This document shows, piece by piece, positions 49,621 to 61,472 of a stretch of 64,000 nt of DNA (positions are counted from its first letter, which is position 1; the number at the start of each line of letters is the position of its first letter). Origin of the DNA: Flaveria trinervia (taxonomy: Eukaryota > Streptophyta > Magnoliopsida > Asterales > Asteraceae); assembly GCA_025506515.1 (NCBI GenBank), contig JACCIX010000524.1, positions 83,579 through 147,578 of the forward strand, given 5' to 3'. Made by a program: the position numbers and the translations under genes. The notes beneath the pieces are model-generated. The model was not told where the DNA came from. It saw nothing but the letters and a program-made list of their open reading frames with translations, and searched no databases.

Positions 49621-50214
49621 TGTAGCTGCTGATGATACTGATTCCGATGATGCTCTTTTCTGCTGTGTGGAAAACTCAACAGAGTCATGGATTATGGATT
49701 CCGGTGCATCTTTTCATGCCACGTCTAGTATGAAGATGATGAAGAATCTACGAACAGGTAACTTTGGTAAAGTTCGTTTGGCAAATAATCATACTCTTGA
49801 TGTCACAGGTTTGGGAGACATTGAGCTGAAAACCTCACTGGGCACCTCATGGACTTTAAAGGATGTTCGGGTCATTCCTAGCCTGAAAAAGAAGCTGATC
49901 TCTATCGGGCAGTTGGATGATCAGGGATATGATGTGATGTTTGGTGGGGGACAATGGAAGGTAGTTAAAGGAAATCTTGTCATCGCCAGGGGTAAAAAAA
50001 GAGGTACTCTTTATATGGCTGAAGTTCCAATGGATGGGGTAAATTCAATGACCAGTCGACTGAATCAATCTACTCTGTGGCACCAACGACTCGGTCACAT
50101 GAGTGAAAAAGGAATGAAGATGCTTGTTGCAAAAGGAAAGCTTCCGAGCTCAAAAGGGTTGAATCTGAATTCTGTGAGCCTTGTGTCTTTGGGAAAAAGA
50201 AGAAGGTATCCTTT
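49621..50214 (+). pseudogene. C3 protease and GAG-pre-integrase region
   Basis: Protease motif SWIMDSGASFHAT (near 49690), then a GAG-pre-integrase segment (LWHQRLGHMSEKGMKML). A frameshift near 50170 hides the following CEPCVFGKKK zinc-ligand region, which is encoded in the next frame. Confidence 0.85.
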
Positions 50215-50925
50215 GTGAAGACAGGAAAGACACCAAAAGCTCAGAAATTAGAGCTTGTTCACACTGATGTCTTCGGACCAACCTCGGTTTCTTCAGTGGG
50301 AGGAGCTCACTATTATGTCACCTTCATAGATGATTCAACACGCAAGGTATGGGTCTACTTTCTTAAAAATAAATCTGATGTTTTTGATACTTTTAAGAAA
50401 TGGAAAACTGCTGTTGAATTGGAAACTGATTTGAAGGTAAAATGCTTGAAGTCGGACAACGGAGGAGAGTACATCAGCACTGAGTTTCTTGATTATTGTG
50501 CTGAACATGGCATTCGGATGATAAAGACAGTTCCGGGCACCCCTCAACAAAACGGAGTAGCAGAAAGGATGAACAGAACTTTAAATGAGAGAGCCAGAAG
50601 TATAAGACTTAATTACGAGCTTCCAAAGATGTTCTAGGCTGATGCAGTCAATACTGCTGCTTACTTAATCAACCGGGGATTGTCAGTTCCGTTGGGATTC
50701 AAGATACCGGAAGAAGAATGGAAAGGGGAAGCAGTTAAATACAGTCACTTGAAAGTTTTTGGGTGCAGTGCTTATGATCTAGTGAAAGATGATGACAAAC
50801 TTGATGCTAAAGCTAAGAAGTACACCATCATTGGATATGGGTCAGATAGTATGGGCTAGAGGCTTTGCGATTCTGAAAGTAGAAAAGTAGTCAGAAGCAA
50901 GCATGCCACATTCAACGAGGCTGAG
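50215..50925 (+). pseudogene. C3 integrase
   Basis: The core acidic residues are visible: HTDVFGP, KSDNGGEYIS and GTPQQNGVAERMNRT. TAG stops at 50635-50637 (after PKMF) and near 50857 break it; the reading continues across both (AAYLINRGLSVPLGF, YSHLKVFGCSAYDL). Confidence 0.85.
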
Positions 50926-52258
50926 TTGTACAAAGACAAAATCACAACAGACTCACAGGTCCAGAAAGAGCACGTTGAATTTAAAACTGATGCAAATAAA
51001 ACACAGCTAGTTGTTGAATCAAATACAGAAACTGAAGTTCCAGAGTTTGAAGATGACGATATGGGTGGAGATGAAGAAGCAGTGGGAGCTTCTGATAGTG
51101 GGAGTTCAAACTCTGATGACGAACAGTCCTCGCAGGATCCTGACCGGTCTCAAAATTGGGTCAGGAGGTCCACAGAGAGGTTTACTCCTTCAGTCAACTA
51201 TCTTCTCCTAACTGAAAATGGTGAACCAGTAAGTTATTCTGAAGCCATTAAGATGAAAGATTCGCTTCAGTGGGAGCATGCTATGAAGGATGAGATAAGT
51301 TCTTTGATGAAAAATAAAACATGGGTACTAACCAAGCTTCCGCCAGATAAAAGAACTCTGCAAAACAAATGGGTCTTCAGGGTCAACGAAGAACATGATG
51401 GTTCTAAACGATACAAAGCTCGTTTGGTAGTCAAGGGTTTCCAGCAAAAGAAGGGGGGTTGATTATGATGAGATCTTCTCGCCAGTTATGAAAATAACAA
51501 CCATCAGATTGGTTCTGAGTCTTGTAGCTGCAGAGGGCTTACATCTAGAACAATTAGATGTTAAGACAACATTTCTACATGGTGATCTTGAAGAAGAAAT
51601 TTATATGGCACAACCTGAAGGGTTCTGGGTTGTCGGGAAAGAAAATTGGGTCTGCAGATTGAAAAAGAGCTTGTATGGTCTAAAACAGGCACCCAGGCAG
51701 TGGTACCTGAAGTTTGATAACTTCATGGAAAGGTCAGGGTACAAGAAATGTCAGATGGATCATTGCTGCTATCTGAAGAAGTTCAACAGCTCTTATATCA
51801 TTCTACTACTTTATGTAGATGATATGTTAATTGCAGGATCAGATATGAAAGAAATCAGCAAGTTAAAGAAAGAAATGTCTAAAGAATTTGAGATGAAAGA
51901 TCTAGGTCCAACCAAACAGATACTCAGAATGAGCATCATCAGAAACAAAAAGGATGGTTCTTTAACACTATCTCAAGAAAAATACATCGGAAAAGTGTTG
52001 GAAAGATTCAAGATGAATTATGAGAAGACCAAGCCTAGAAACACACCATTGGGAAGTCACTTAAAGCTTACCAAAGATCAGTCTCCTAAATCTGAAGAAG
52101 AAGAAAGAACAGAGATGGCTAAAAATCCATACGCATCAGCGGTTGGCAGTCTCATGTATGCCATGGTTTGCACTTGGCCAGATATTGCTCATGCCGTTGG
52201 GGTAGTTAGTCGGTTTATGTCAGATCCGGGAAAGGAACACTGTGAAGCAGTCAAGTAG
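50926..52258 (+). pseudogene. C3 reverse transcriptase
   Basis: An acidic linker precedes RT: WEHAMKDEISSLMKNKTWVL, NKWVFRVNEE, KARLVVKGF. An extra base in a run of six G near 51455 shifts frame; RT goes on with LEQLDVKTTFLHGDLEEEI, the catalytic LLYVDDMLIAGSD and KFEMKDLG-like EFEMKDLG. A TAG at 52256-52258 ends the frame (copia RT, about 250 residues after the shift). Confidence 0.9.
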
Positions 52259-52782
52259 ATACTCAGATACTTGAAGGGTACATCTAAAATGGGGTTATGT
52301 TTCAAGGGGAGAGATGCAATTCTCAGGGGTTATACTGATGCTGATTTGGGTGGTTGTAAAGGGACATTTAAAAGCACTACAGGGTATGTCTTTACAGTGG
52401 GAGGTACAGTAGTTAGTTGGATGTATAGACTTCAAAAAGTGTGGCTCTATCAACAATAGAGGCTGAATACATGGCTGTTGCTGAAGCTAGTAAAGAGTTA
52501 GTATGGTTAAAGACTTTTCTTGAAGAATTAGGCAAACAACAGTCTGATTACTCATTGTATTGTGACAATGAGAGTGCAGTGAAACTTGCCAAAAATCCAG
52601 TCTATCATGGTAAAACAAAGCACATTGGGATGAGATATCATTTCGTTAGAGGATTAATCAGTGATGGAACAATCAGGTTGAAGAACATCTCAGGTGCGAA
52701 GAATCCAGTTGATATGTTTACTAAATCTGTGCCGCTGGATAAGCTGAAGCTTTGCATAGCTTCAGCTGGCCTTCAGGAATAA
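52259..52782 (+). pseudogene. C3 RNase H
   Basis: Copia-type RNase H: GYTDADLGGCKGTFKSTTGY, then a frameshift near 52430, then STIEAEYMAVAEASKEL, YCDNESAVKLAKNPVYH and KHIGMRYHFVRG. It ends in TAA after SAGLQE, a normal copia pol end. Confidence 0.9.
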
Positions 52783-52879
52783 TGTTGAGAAGGTGGGGGT
52801 AACTAGGGGGTGCAAAATCAGAGAGATTTTATCTACAGAAGTACAAAGAAGTAGAGTGCAGCTGAATGTGTTTCAAAGC

Positions 52880-52895
52880 CTCCAAGTGGGAGAAT
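52880..52895 (+). promoter_or_regulatory. Polypurine tract of C3
   Basis: AAGTGGGAGAAT lies immediately before the 3' LTR. Confidence 0.75.
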
Positions 52896-53187
52896 TGTTG
52901 GGTGTAGGCTTCGGGGTGGATTAATTTGGAACAGTTGGGCTCAGCCGACCCAAGTTCTAATTAGGCCCAGTTTAGTTAGAATTTTAACTAAAGGGTGAAA
53001 CCCTAATTATTGTTTATATATATCTCTCTTGTACTTGTAATAATTGACTACTCAATTAAAAGAAAACCCTAGTTGCCCCAAGAGGACGTAGGTTGCACAC
53101 GACAACCGAACCTCTATAAATCTCTCGTGTTATTCATTGTTTACTCTTCTTCTGTTTTGATTGTTTGTACGCGGTAAATCCCTAACA
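52896..53187 (+). repeat. 3' LTR of C3
   Basis: 292 bp, same length as the 5' LTR, with six substitutions and no indels seen by eye. Confidence 0.95.
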
Positions 53188-54857
53188 ATAACTACCAAGA
53201 ATACTCATAAATTCTACTATCAGAATAACAAATATTGATAGGCAAACATAAGAAAAAGAATGCCTATATTTATAATATTATAAATAGCACATAAACCATA
53301 TAGTTATAAAAAATTTATATATCCACCAGCCTGTAAATAACTTTTCTCAAAAATAAGTAAAATAATAAAAAAATCTTCAAATACATTCTTCGAATGAAAG
53401 CTTTGAGCGACTTGCAACACGTTTAACTTGATTCTCATCTAGCTAAATGTGTTTTAACCATCAACAAACTTCAATGAATGGCAACCCTTTTTATAAAAGC
53501 CTTCACATTTTCAAGCCTTCTAATACTTTATAAAATTTCTTGTAAAGATTATAACAAAACATCAAAACCAACATTTATACCACCACCTGTTAAAATAAAT
53601 TCCATATATTAATATTAATATATTCCTTTCTAATAAATTTAGTACCTATAATTGGTCAACATCTTATAAGTATGTACAACTATCATTAGGTCATACAAAT
53701 AAAAACAAACCAACTCCATTTCAAGTATATTGCACAACCCAAACAACTCACGTTTACCTCTTTTAACACACAAATCCTAATGATACACATTTCAAGAAAT
53801 TCCTAATGCTTACCTTGTCAAACAGGTCATAAAAACTTGGTTCTTTGTTGTGCTTTATGCCTCAACATCACATCTTTCTACTGAATATCTCTAATATGCT
53901 GCAAGGTTTCAAGACAACACCAAAATTCAATCGAAATAAAAAAACAATGTATTACACGAGACGAATAAAGAAAATTGATTGGAATGCATACTTATATTGG
54001 TTCTTCATTCTTTCCTTAACAATGATAAACCGATATAAGCTCTATTGCATATAGTAACTTCAAATTAACAAACGATTCTTTTTCATCAAGAACAAAATTC
54101 AATTGCAGATGAAATTAAAATAATAATTGGCCAGCAGCCCATCTCAAACCCAGACTTCCTTTAAATTTGTATTCCGAAACAACTAAAGCATCAAAACTAA
54201 ACCAAAATCAAATTCAAAATAATAATTGGTCATCTCAAACCTATAAATCATCTCATATTTAGGTCCTCAAAAAAAAAGACAATTGATACTAAAAAACTTC
54301 CAAAGTAAGGACTTCTGATAATATCAAGGAAATGAGAGCATAATTTTTTTTCCTTCATTATTCATACAACAATAGACTATTAACACCCATTTCTCACTAC
54401 ATCAACCAAACACACATATGATTATAGCTTTTGGGAAACATTACCAATGTAGCAAGGATCAGTGGTAGTTACAAAGTTGAAATGGAGGATATTACCAAAC
54501 ATGTTGCAAGATTCAACTATTGCTCACATGATCTTGTGTCTTGAAAACTTCAATCACAATAGTATATTCACATTTGATAATGTTCATGAGGTTGACTTAC
54601 TTTTTAATCCTTCAGCTATCATCTCCATGTTTCAATCCGGTTATCAAGATACTCATAATGAAAAATAAACGTAAAGATTCATTCAAGTGTGTGTAGATAT
54701 TCTTAAAACCAAATTAAACATATAACAATTATCAGGAAGCATTTGAGATTCAGTTTTATAAAATGTTCATAGTTCAAAACGTATAAGAAGTAATCACAAA
54801 CACCCGCTCATTATTTGAATTAGAAATATAAATCTTGAGAATGACATAACAATTTAC
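53188..54857. other. AT-rich region, possible introns of an unidentified gene
   Basis: No protein family is recognised. On the minus strand a segment near 53815-53865 reads KHNKEPSFYDLFDK and ends in a donor-like CAAG/GTAAGC, but stops lie just upstream. Given the exon at 54858, this stretch may be intron or decayed gene sequence. Confidence 0.4.
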
Positions 54858-56166
54858 CTTAAGATCAAGTTTCCACTTCGGAGATCTTCTAGCTTTTCGG
54901 CTTTGTTTGCTTCTGTAACATCTCGTATTTTGTTAACTTAAAAGGTTAACTTCGTTAAGTTTTAAAAGGACCTTTTATGTCATTTTGAAACCTTGAGGAC
55001 CTATTATGGTTGATAATTAATAACAATAGCATTAAGAGGGTTGTAATGTTGTTTAATGTTATAACACTTAAAGTGATTTTTAATCTTAAAAATAGTAATT
55101 ATTATTATTATAACAATAATAATAACAATAACAATAATAATCGTAATAAAAGTTGTAATATTAATGGTAATAATAATAATAATTTAAATAATTTATGAAA
55201 GTTAAATAAGTGTTAAGTTATAAATATATATGTATACTAAAAAAATAAAATATTAACTTAAAGCTTATTAAGGAGGCCTTTATGTTAAATTTAGAACTTA
55301 AAATGAAAGTTTTGAACATGAAATAATAAAACTTCAAAACTTCAGGGGTTAATCTGTAAATTATTAAAACTTAAGCAAACTTTAAAACTCAAGTGTCAAC
55401 TCTTGGAAATCTCAGGGACCATTTGTGTAATAAAAAAAAAGAAGTTTCTTTTCTGATTTTCCGGCCGTGCTCCGGCCACAAGTCCGGCCACAGTTCCGGC
55501 GAGGTGAAAAACCGGGTTTTAAGCCTCAATTTTGAGCCCGAAACACACCACACAATCGTAAAACCGTTTCGAACCTATATATGTTCTTTAATTACGTTTT
55601 AATCAATGTATTGATGGCTTCTACTTGTAACCGAATGATTCTTGGACTCTCAAAGCCGTTACGTACGTAAATCATCATAATAAACAAATTAAACGTACAG
55701 AAACGTTCGAATAATCATTTCCAAGATAAATGCATAGTTTAATTCGAGTTAAATTTTCAATTAAACACCCAACTATAACCGTGGTGGTCGAACATGAACC
55801 GGGACTCGTTCAGCACCTCAACGAACAAATCAAAGCTATATAACAGAGGGCTAATGTTCCCTTCGATCTCTTTAAACTATCTGTAAACGCAATTCGTAAA
55901 GCATTCACTCAATTAACCAATTGCTAGACGCATGTTCTTCGTGAGATAAACGAGACAAATCCAAGCTTAAACACTACAAATCGATCATAATCAGGTGAGT
56001 TTAACACATCAGTCGACTCGGTTACACTTGGGGATCAAAAGCCCTAAGGTTAATCGAGTTGGAACTCATGAATCATTGTTCAATTTTGAGTTTGTTTGAT
56101 TTAGGGTTCATATAATTTGGGGAAAATTTTGAATTAGTGTTTTTAATAATTTAGAACCAAAGTAAA

Positions 56167-56246
56167 CCACGGCTGAGGCCCTGGTTCACTGGTTCCCCGC
56201 TCACTTTACCACTTGGAGGTCCCGGTTTCGAACCCGGGCACCCCCA
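56167..56246 (+). other. tRNA-like segment 1
   Basis: It ends GGTCCCGGTTTCGAACCCGG then GCACCCCCA, which looks like a tRNA T-arm with a box B one base off consensus. Upstream GGTTCACTGGTT resembles a D-arm. The 5' end does not pair with GGCACCCCC, so this is not a functional tRNA gene. Confidence 0.5.
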
Positions 56247-58570
56247 TATTTTTTTAAAATGGCTTTTTAAGCCTTAAATCAAATTTAGAAAATTTCTAAT
56301 AAATATAAAAAAATATTTTATAACCTTTAAATGTATATAAAGTTGTCAAATAATTTTTAGTGATATTTTAAAATATTAAACAATTAAAAAAAACCTTTGT
56401 AATAAAACATTTTAAAGGTTATTTTTGAATTATTAACATAGATTTTAAATAATTAACAAAATAGTAGTGATCCGAACTTTCCTTAGATTTTATCGTTTAA
56501 ATCACGATATTTTAAATGGAGTTTTATTTTAAAAAGTTATAAATTCTTTTGTGTAATAAAACTTATTATGGTTCAAATTTTATTAAAACATTATAAATCT
56601 AAATGATAATAATTATTCAAGTAGTTGTTAAAATGACTATTTGAATAATTTATTATTCATCAAATCATTTTGAGCATGTTATACCATTTAATGAATTTAA
56701 TCGTTAACTTTTGTTTAAATTCTTGAAAATTATAAAACAATATAATTTGCTTTATTTTAAGGTTTTAAAAACCTTTATAATAATCATTTTAATAAGCTTA
56801 AAACTTTACAATATGATTTTAATATGTAATATCCTTATCAACTTTTAAATAGTTAATTTTTAAATTAATTATTTCTTTTCACATATTATTGGTTTAATTG
56901 ATTTAAAGCATCTTTATTAAACCTAAATGATTTATTATTTTACTTAATTACTTATTTAAAACTTCCAAGTTCTATTGGAAACCCTAGTTCATTGCTAAAA
57001 ATTGTAATCTTATTATTAAACCTAATCTTGAAATCTATACGTTTAGATAACTTGTAAAAGAAATCATTTTGAACCTCGTTTAAATTATTATCATCATTAT
57101 AAACTTAAATCTACCCCAAATCCTAATTATTAATAGAACTTAATTGTATTATCAACCTTAATCTTTAAACTTGTAATGCATATTTTAGGTGCCTTGTAAT
57201 GAATGCTATGGGAGTATCTTTTGGTTCATCCTTTAATCTTTTATATCATCTTGTAATGCCTTTATCCATGTGAGTTTTCCTTGTCCCCTTTTTATAATTT
57301 CACACTTATTTGGGGTGAACATGATGCTTATTCTACTTACACGTATAAACATTTGAGACTTGTAATGCACATGCAATTCATCTTATTATTTGTCATGGTT
57401 ATTTGTGTGTTGTAAGTGTTTATATGAGATACATAGTTTGTTTACAATCATTAACTATTGCTAGCCTGGCGACGTCTTAGATCTTTGGGCCTGACAAGCC
57501 TATTTGGTGCTAAAGTCGAGGTATTGCCGACTCCTAGGGGTCGTACGCTTGTGCACTAGGGAACCAAATACACTTAGCCAATCTTTTATACTTGTAATCA
57601 AGTCGAGGTTTGGTTGTAACGATATGTGTTCTATAACCTTACTAGCTTATAACCTATGACATGAATTGCTACTTGTAATCTTATTATGTATGAAAACTTG
57701 GAAACTCACCAACTATTTATAGTTGACCCTTATTTTCATCATGTTTCAGGAAATCCCCAAGTTTAAAGAGGACTTTTGAAGCTTACAATAAAACTAGGAC
57801 TTGGACCTAGTTTCAGGAAATCCCCAAGTTTAAAGAGGACTTTTGAAGTTTCTTTTCTGATTTTCCGGCCGTGCTCCGGCCACAAGTCCGGCCACAGTTC
57901 CGGCGAGGTGAAAAACCGGGTTTTAAGCCTCAATTTTGAGCCCGAAACACACCAACACAATCATAAAACCGTTTCGAACCTATATATGTTCTTTAATTAC
58001 GTTTTAATCAATGTATTGATGGCTTCTACTTGTAACCGAATGATTCTTGGACTCTCAAAGCCGTTACGTACGTAAATCATCATAATAAACAAATTAAACG
58101 TACAGAAACGTTCGAATAATCATTTCCAAGATAAATGCATAGTTTAATTCGAGTTAAATCATCAATTAAACACCCAACTATAACCGTGGTGGTCGAACAT
58201 GAACCGGGACTCGTTCAGCACCTCAACGAACAAATCAAAGCTATATAACAGAGGGCTAATGTTCCCTTCGATCTCTTTAAACTATCTGTAAACGCAATTC
58301 GTAAAGCATTCACTCAATTAACCAATTGCTAGACGCATGTTCTTCGTGAGATAAACGAGACAAATCCAAGCTTAAACACTACAAATCGATCATAATCAGG
58401 TGAGTTTAACACATCAATCGACTCGGTTACACTTGGGGATCAAAAGCCCTAAGGTTAATCGAGTTGGAACTCATGAATCATTGTTCAATTTTGAGTTTGT
58501 TTGATTTAGGGTTCATATAATTTGGGGAAAATTTTGAATTAGTGTTTTTAATAATTTAGAACCAAAGTAA

Positions 58571-58651
58571 ACCACGGCTGAGGCCCTGGTTCACTGGTTC
58601 CCCGCTCACTTTACCACTTGGAGGTCCCGGTTTCGAACCCGGGCACCCCCA
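58571..58651 (+). other. tRNA-like segment 2
   Basis: Second copy of the tRNA-like segment, carried by the 2.4-kb duplication and identical over the T-arm part. Confidence 0.5.
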
Positions 58652-60834
58652 TATTTTTTTAAAATGGCTTTTTAAGCCTTAAATCAAATTAGAAAATTTC
58701 TAATAAATATAAAAAATATTTTATAACCTTTAAATGTATATAAAGTTGTCAAATAATTTTCAGTGATATTTTAAAATATTAAACAATTAAAAAAAAACCT
58801 TTGTAATAAAACATTTTAAAGGTTATTTTTAAATTATTAACATAGATTTTAAATAATTAACAAAATAGTAGTGATCCGAACTTTCCTTAGATTTTATCGT
58901 TTAAATCACGATATTTTAAATGGAGTTTTATTTTAAAAAGTTATAAATTCTTTTGTGTAATAAAACTTATTATGGTTCAAATTTTATTAAAACATTATAA
59001 ATCTAAATGATAAATAATTATTCAAGTAGTTGTTAAAATGAATATTTGAATAATTTATTATTCATCAAATCATTTTGAGCATGTTATACCATTTAATGAA
59101 TTTAATCGTTAACTTTTGTTTAAATTCTTGAAAATTATAAAACAATATAATTTGCTTTATTTTAAGGTTTTAAAAACCTTTATAATAAATCATTTTAATA
59201 AGCTTAAAACTTTACAATATGATTTTAATATGTAATATCCTTATCAACTTTTAAATAGTTAATTTTTAAATTAATTATTTCTTTTCACATATTATTGGTT
59301 TAATTGATTTAAAGCATCTTTATTAAACCTAAATGATTTATTATTTTACTTAATTACTTATTTAAAACTTCCAAGTTCTATTGGAAACCCTAGTTCATGT
59401 CTAAAAATTGTAATCTTATTATTAAACCTAATCTTGAAATCTATACGTTTAGATAACTTGTAAAGAAATCATTTTGAACCTCGTTTAAATTATTATCATC
59501 ATTATAAACTTAAATCTACCCCAAATCCTAATTATTAATAGAACTTAATTGTATTATCAACCTTAATCTTTAAACTTGTAATGCATATTTTAGGTGCCTT
59601 GTAATGAATGCTATGGGAGTATCTTTTGGTTCATCCTTTAATCTTTTATATCATCTTGTAATGCCTTTATCCATGTGAGTTTTCCTTGTCCCCTTTTTAT
59701 AATTTCACACTTATTTGGGGTGAAACATGATGCTTATTCTACTTACACGTATAAACATTTGAGACTTGTAATGCACATGCAATTCATCTTATTATTTGTC
59801 ATGGTTATTTGTGTGTTGTAAGTGTTTATATGAGATACATAGTTTGTTTACAATCATTAACTATTGCTAGCCTGGCGACGTCTTAGATCTTTGGGCCTGA
59901 CAAGCCTATTTGGTGCTAAAGTCGAGGTATTGCCGACTCCTAGGGGCCGTACGCTTGTGCACTAGGGAACCAAATACACTTAGCCAATCTTTTATACTTG
60001 TAATCAAGTCGAGGTTTGGTTGTAACGATATGTGTTCTATAACCTTACTAGCTTATAACCTATGACATGAATTGCTACTTGTAATCTTATTATGTATGAA
60101 AACTTGGAAACTCACCAACTATTTATAGTTGACCCTTATTTTCATCATGTTTCAGGAAATCCCCAAGTTTAAAGAGGACTTTTGAAGCTTACAATAAAAC
60201 TAGGACTTGGACCTAGTTAATTAATTAAAATGTTTATGTAATGTTTTATTTGTTTGGAATTTATTTCATGTATGAGACTTATGTTTGTTATGCCTTTTGA
60301 AACTTATAAACTTAATATTTACATTTTAACATAGCGTTATGTGGTTGTAAACAATCTTAACCCTCACATCTCGACGTTTCCGCCGTCAAGGTTGGGGTGT
60401 GACAGCTTCTTCTTTCAACCTTAAACACTCGGATATAAGTTCATAATTAGCACAAAGTGATGCAACAATGCCTACAATCAAAAGACAGTAAGCACACACC
60501 AACCAAAAAATACATAGTGATAGAAAGAAAGTGTACGAACAACATAGACATAGAAATTAAAAGAAACCTAACTGATGAAAATACATGGGCATATCATTAA
60601 TCTTGCAATATCTGTTCTTAAAAATCATAATACAAAAACAAAAGAACAACCATAAACAAAAGAATCGAACAAAGTTGCTCTTAAATCAACATCAATAAAC
60701 ATTGATGGGCCGATGAAGAAGAAAATAAGTGTTACCGCACAAATCGTAAAACACCATCAAACAACCAAGACCGAACAACTAACAGGTAACGATGAAGAAA
60801 ATAAACATCAATACATTGTAAATAACACCTTCAC

Positions 60835-61472
60835 ATTTTTATATATTATATGATTTTTTATAGTAAATAACAATTTACAATTATAATTATTTATCATAAT
60901 TGTTGTTAAAATGTTAAATGTATAAATACTTGTTATTAGATGCTGGTGAATAAGGCCACTTAACACCTTAAGCAATATTGTTATTAATACTAACTTTTAA
61001 TACTAACTTTGAAGGAACAATTGATGTTACATGATATGATTATTGTTATTAATACTAACTTTTAATTTTTAACTGTTATTATTTTTATTTAATTTTTCTA
61101 ATCCGTGTAGCACACAGCTCGTTAGGCTACGAGTGTTTAGTACCTAATTGTATGACAATTGCCTCTAAATGTATGAGCTTTTGTTCTTTCAGAATTCATG
61201 AATAGAAAAATATTCCCCTTTAAAACTGAAAACCTCCAAGAACATGCCATCTTCTACAGTCGGTTTCTAACCATGTATAGGAATGACATGTGTAAAAGGA
61301 GGTCGATTTGGTGTTAATTTAGAAGCACAGATCTATTCTGACCCATCTTCCTAAATGGGTTGAAACAAATAGGCTAAAGAAACCTTATCAAACCCTAATC
61401 GATCATCCATAGCCGCAAACGAACTCCACGATTTGGTTCACCCTTCTACCTCTGTTTGCATCTCTAGGATAA
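60835..61472 (+). repeat. Promoter-repeat copy 3 with first-exon start
   Basis: Inverted copy of 47846 down to about 47210: promoter repeat, promoter and 5' untranslated exon of the NOM1-like gene. It is cut at GGATAA by the gypsy LTR at 61473, where the gene reads GGATAATCCGGCC. No coding exon follows inside the window. Confidence 0.9.

Larger units (their letters stand above)
48291..53187 (+). mobile_element. Ty1/copia element C3, complete LTR to LTR
   Basis: 4897 bp with 292-bp LTRs, target duplication ATAAC (48286-48290 and 53188-53192), primer site, gag, protease, integrase, RT, RNase H in copia order. The LTRs differ at six positions by eye, so this is one of the younger insertions here. 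Similarity to the Tnt1-type (Tork) copia group is from recall of its Gag and integrase style. Several stops and frameshifts make it inactive. Confidence 0.95.
55444..60185 (+). repeat. 2.4-kb tandem duplication inside the solo LTR
   Basis: From GTTTCTTTTCTGATTTTCCG at 55444, repeated at 57848 (offset 2404). The two units are nearly identical, with only scattered one-base differences and indels. The junction near 57815-57848 repeats CAGGAAATCCCCAAGTTTAA. Confidence 0.95.
54914..60404 (+). mobile_element. 5.5-kb solo LTR with internal tandem duplication
   Basis: It begins TGTAACATCTCG and ends GGGGTGTGACA, with target duplication GCTTC (54909-54913 and 60405-60409). No gag, pol or primer site lies inside, and its ends are not repeated within it, so it is a solo LTR and not a two-LTR element. 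Removing the duplication gives about 3.1 kb. Internal AG/GTGAG and TTTCAG/G splice-like sites resemble those in the G-family LTRs. Confidence 0.85.
54858..60757 (-). pseudogene. Unidentified minus-strand gene, exon split by a solo LTR
   Basis: With the LTR (54914-60404) removed, 54858-54913 plus 60410-60471 form a 118-nt exon open throughout, bounded by TTGTAG/GC (acceptor) and CTTAAG/GTAAAT (donor). It reads SLCANYELISECLRLKEEAN then KAEKLEDLRSGNLIL, a charged helical stretch. Upstream, 60736-60757 (ATG at 60755-60757, MVFYDLC, donor TGCG/GTAAC) joins in phase. No family is recognised and downstream exons were not found. Insertion of 5.5 kb in the exon makes this copy non-functional. Confidence 0.5.

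Noticed and set aside
54462..54668. Open frame on the plus strand in the spacer before the solo LTR
   Set aside because: No recognisable motif, AT-rich surroundings, and the neighbouring exon-like evidence is on the opposite strand.
56167..56246. A functional tRNA gene
   Set aside because: The 5' end does not pair with the 3' acceptor sequence, and the D-arm does not fit.
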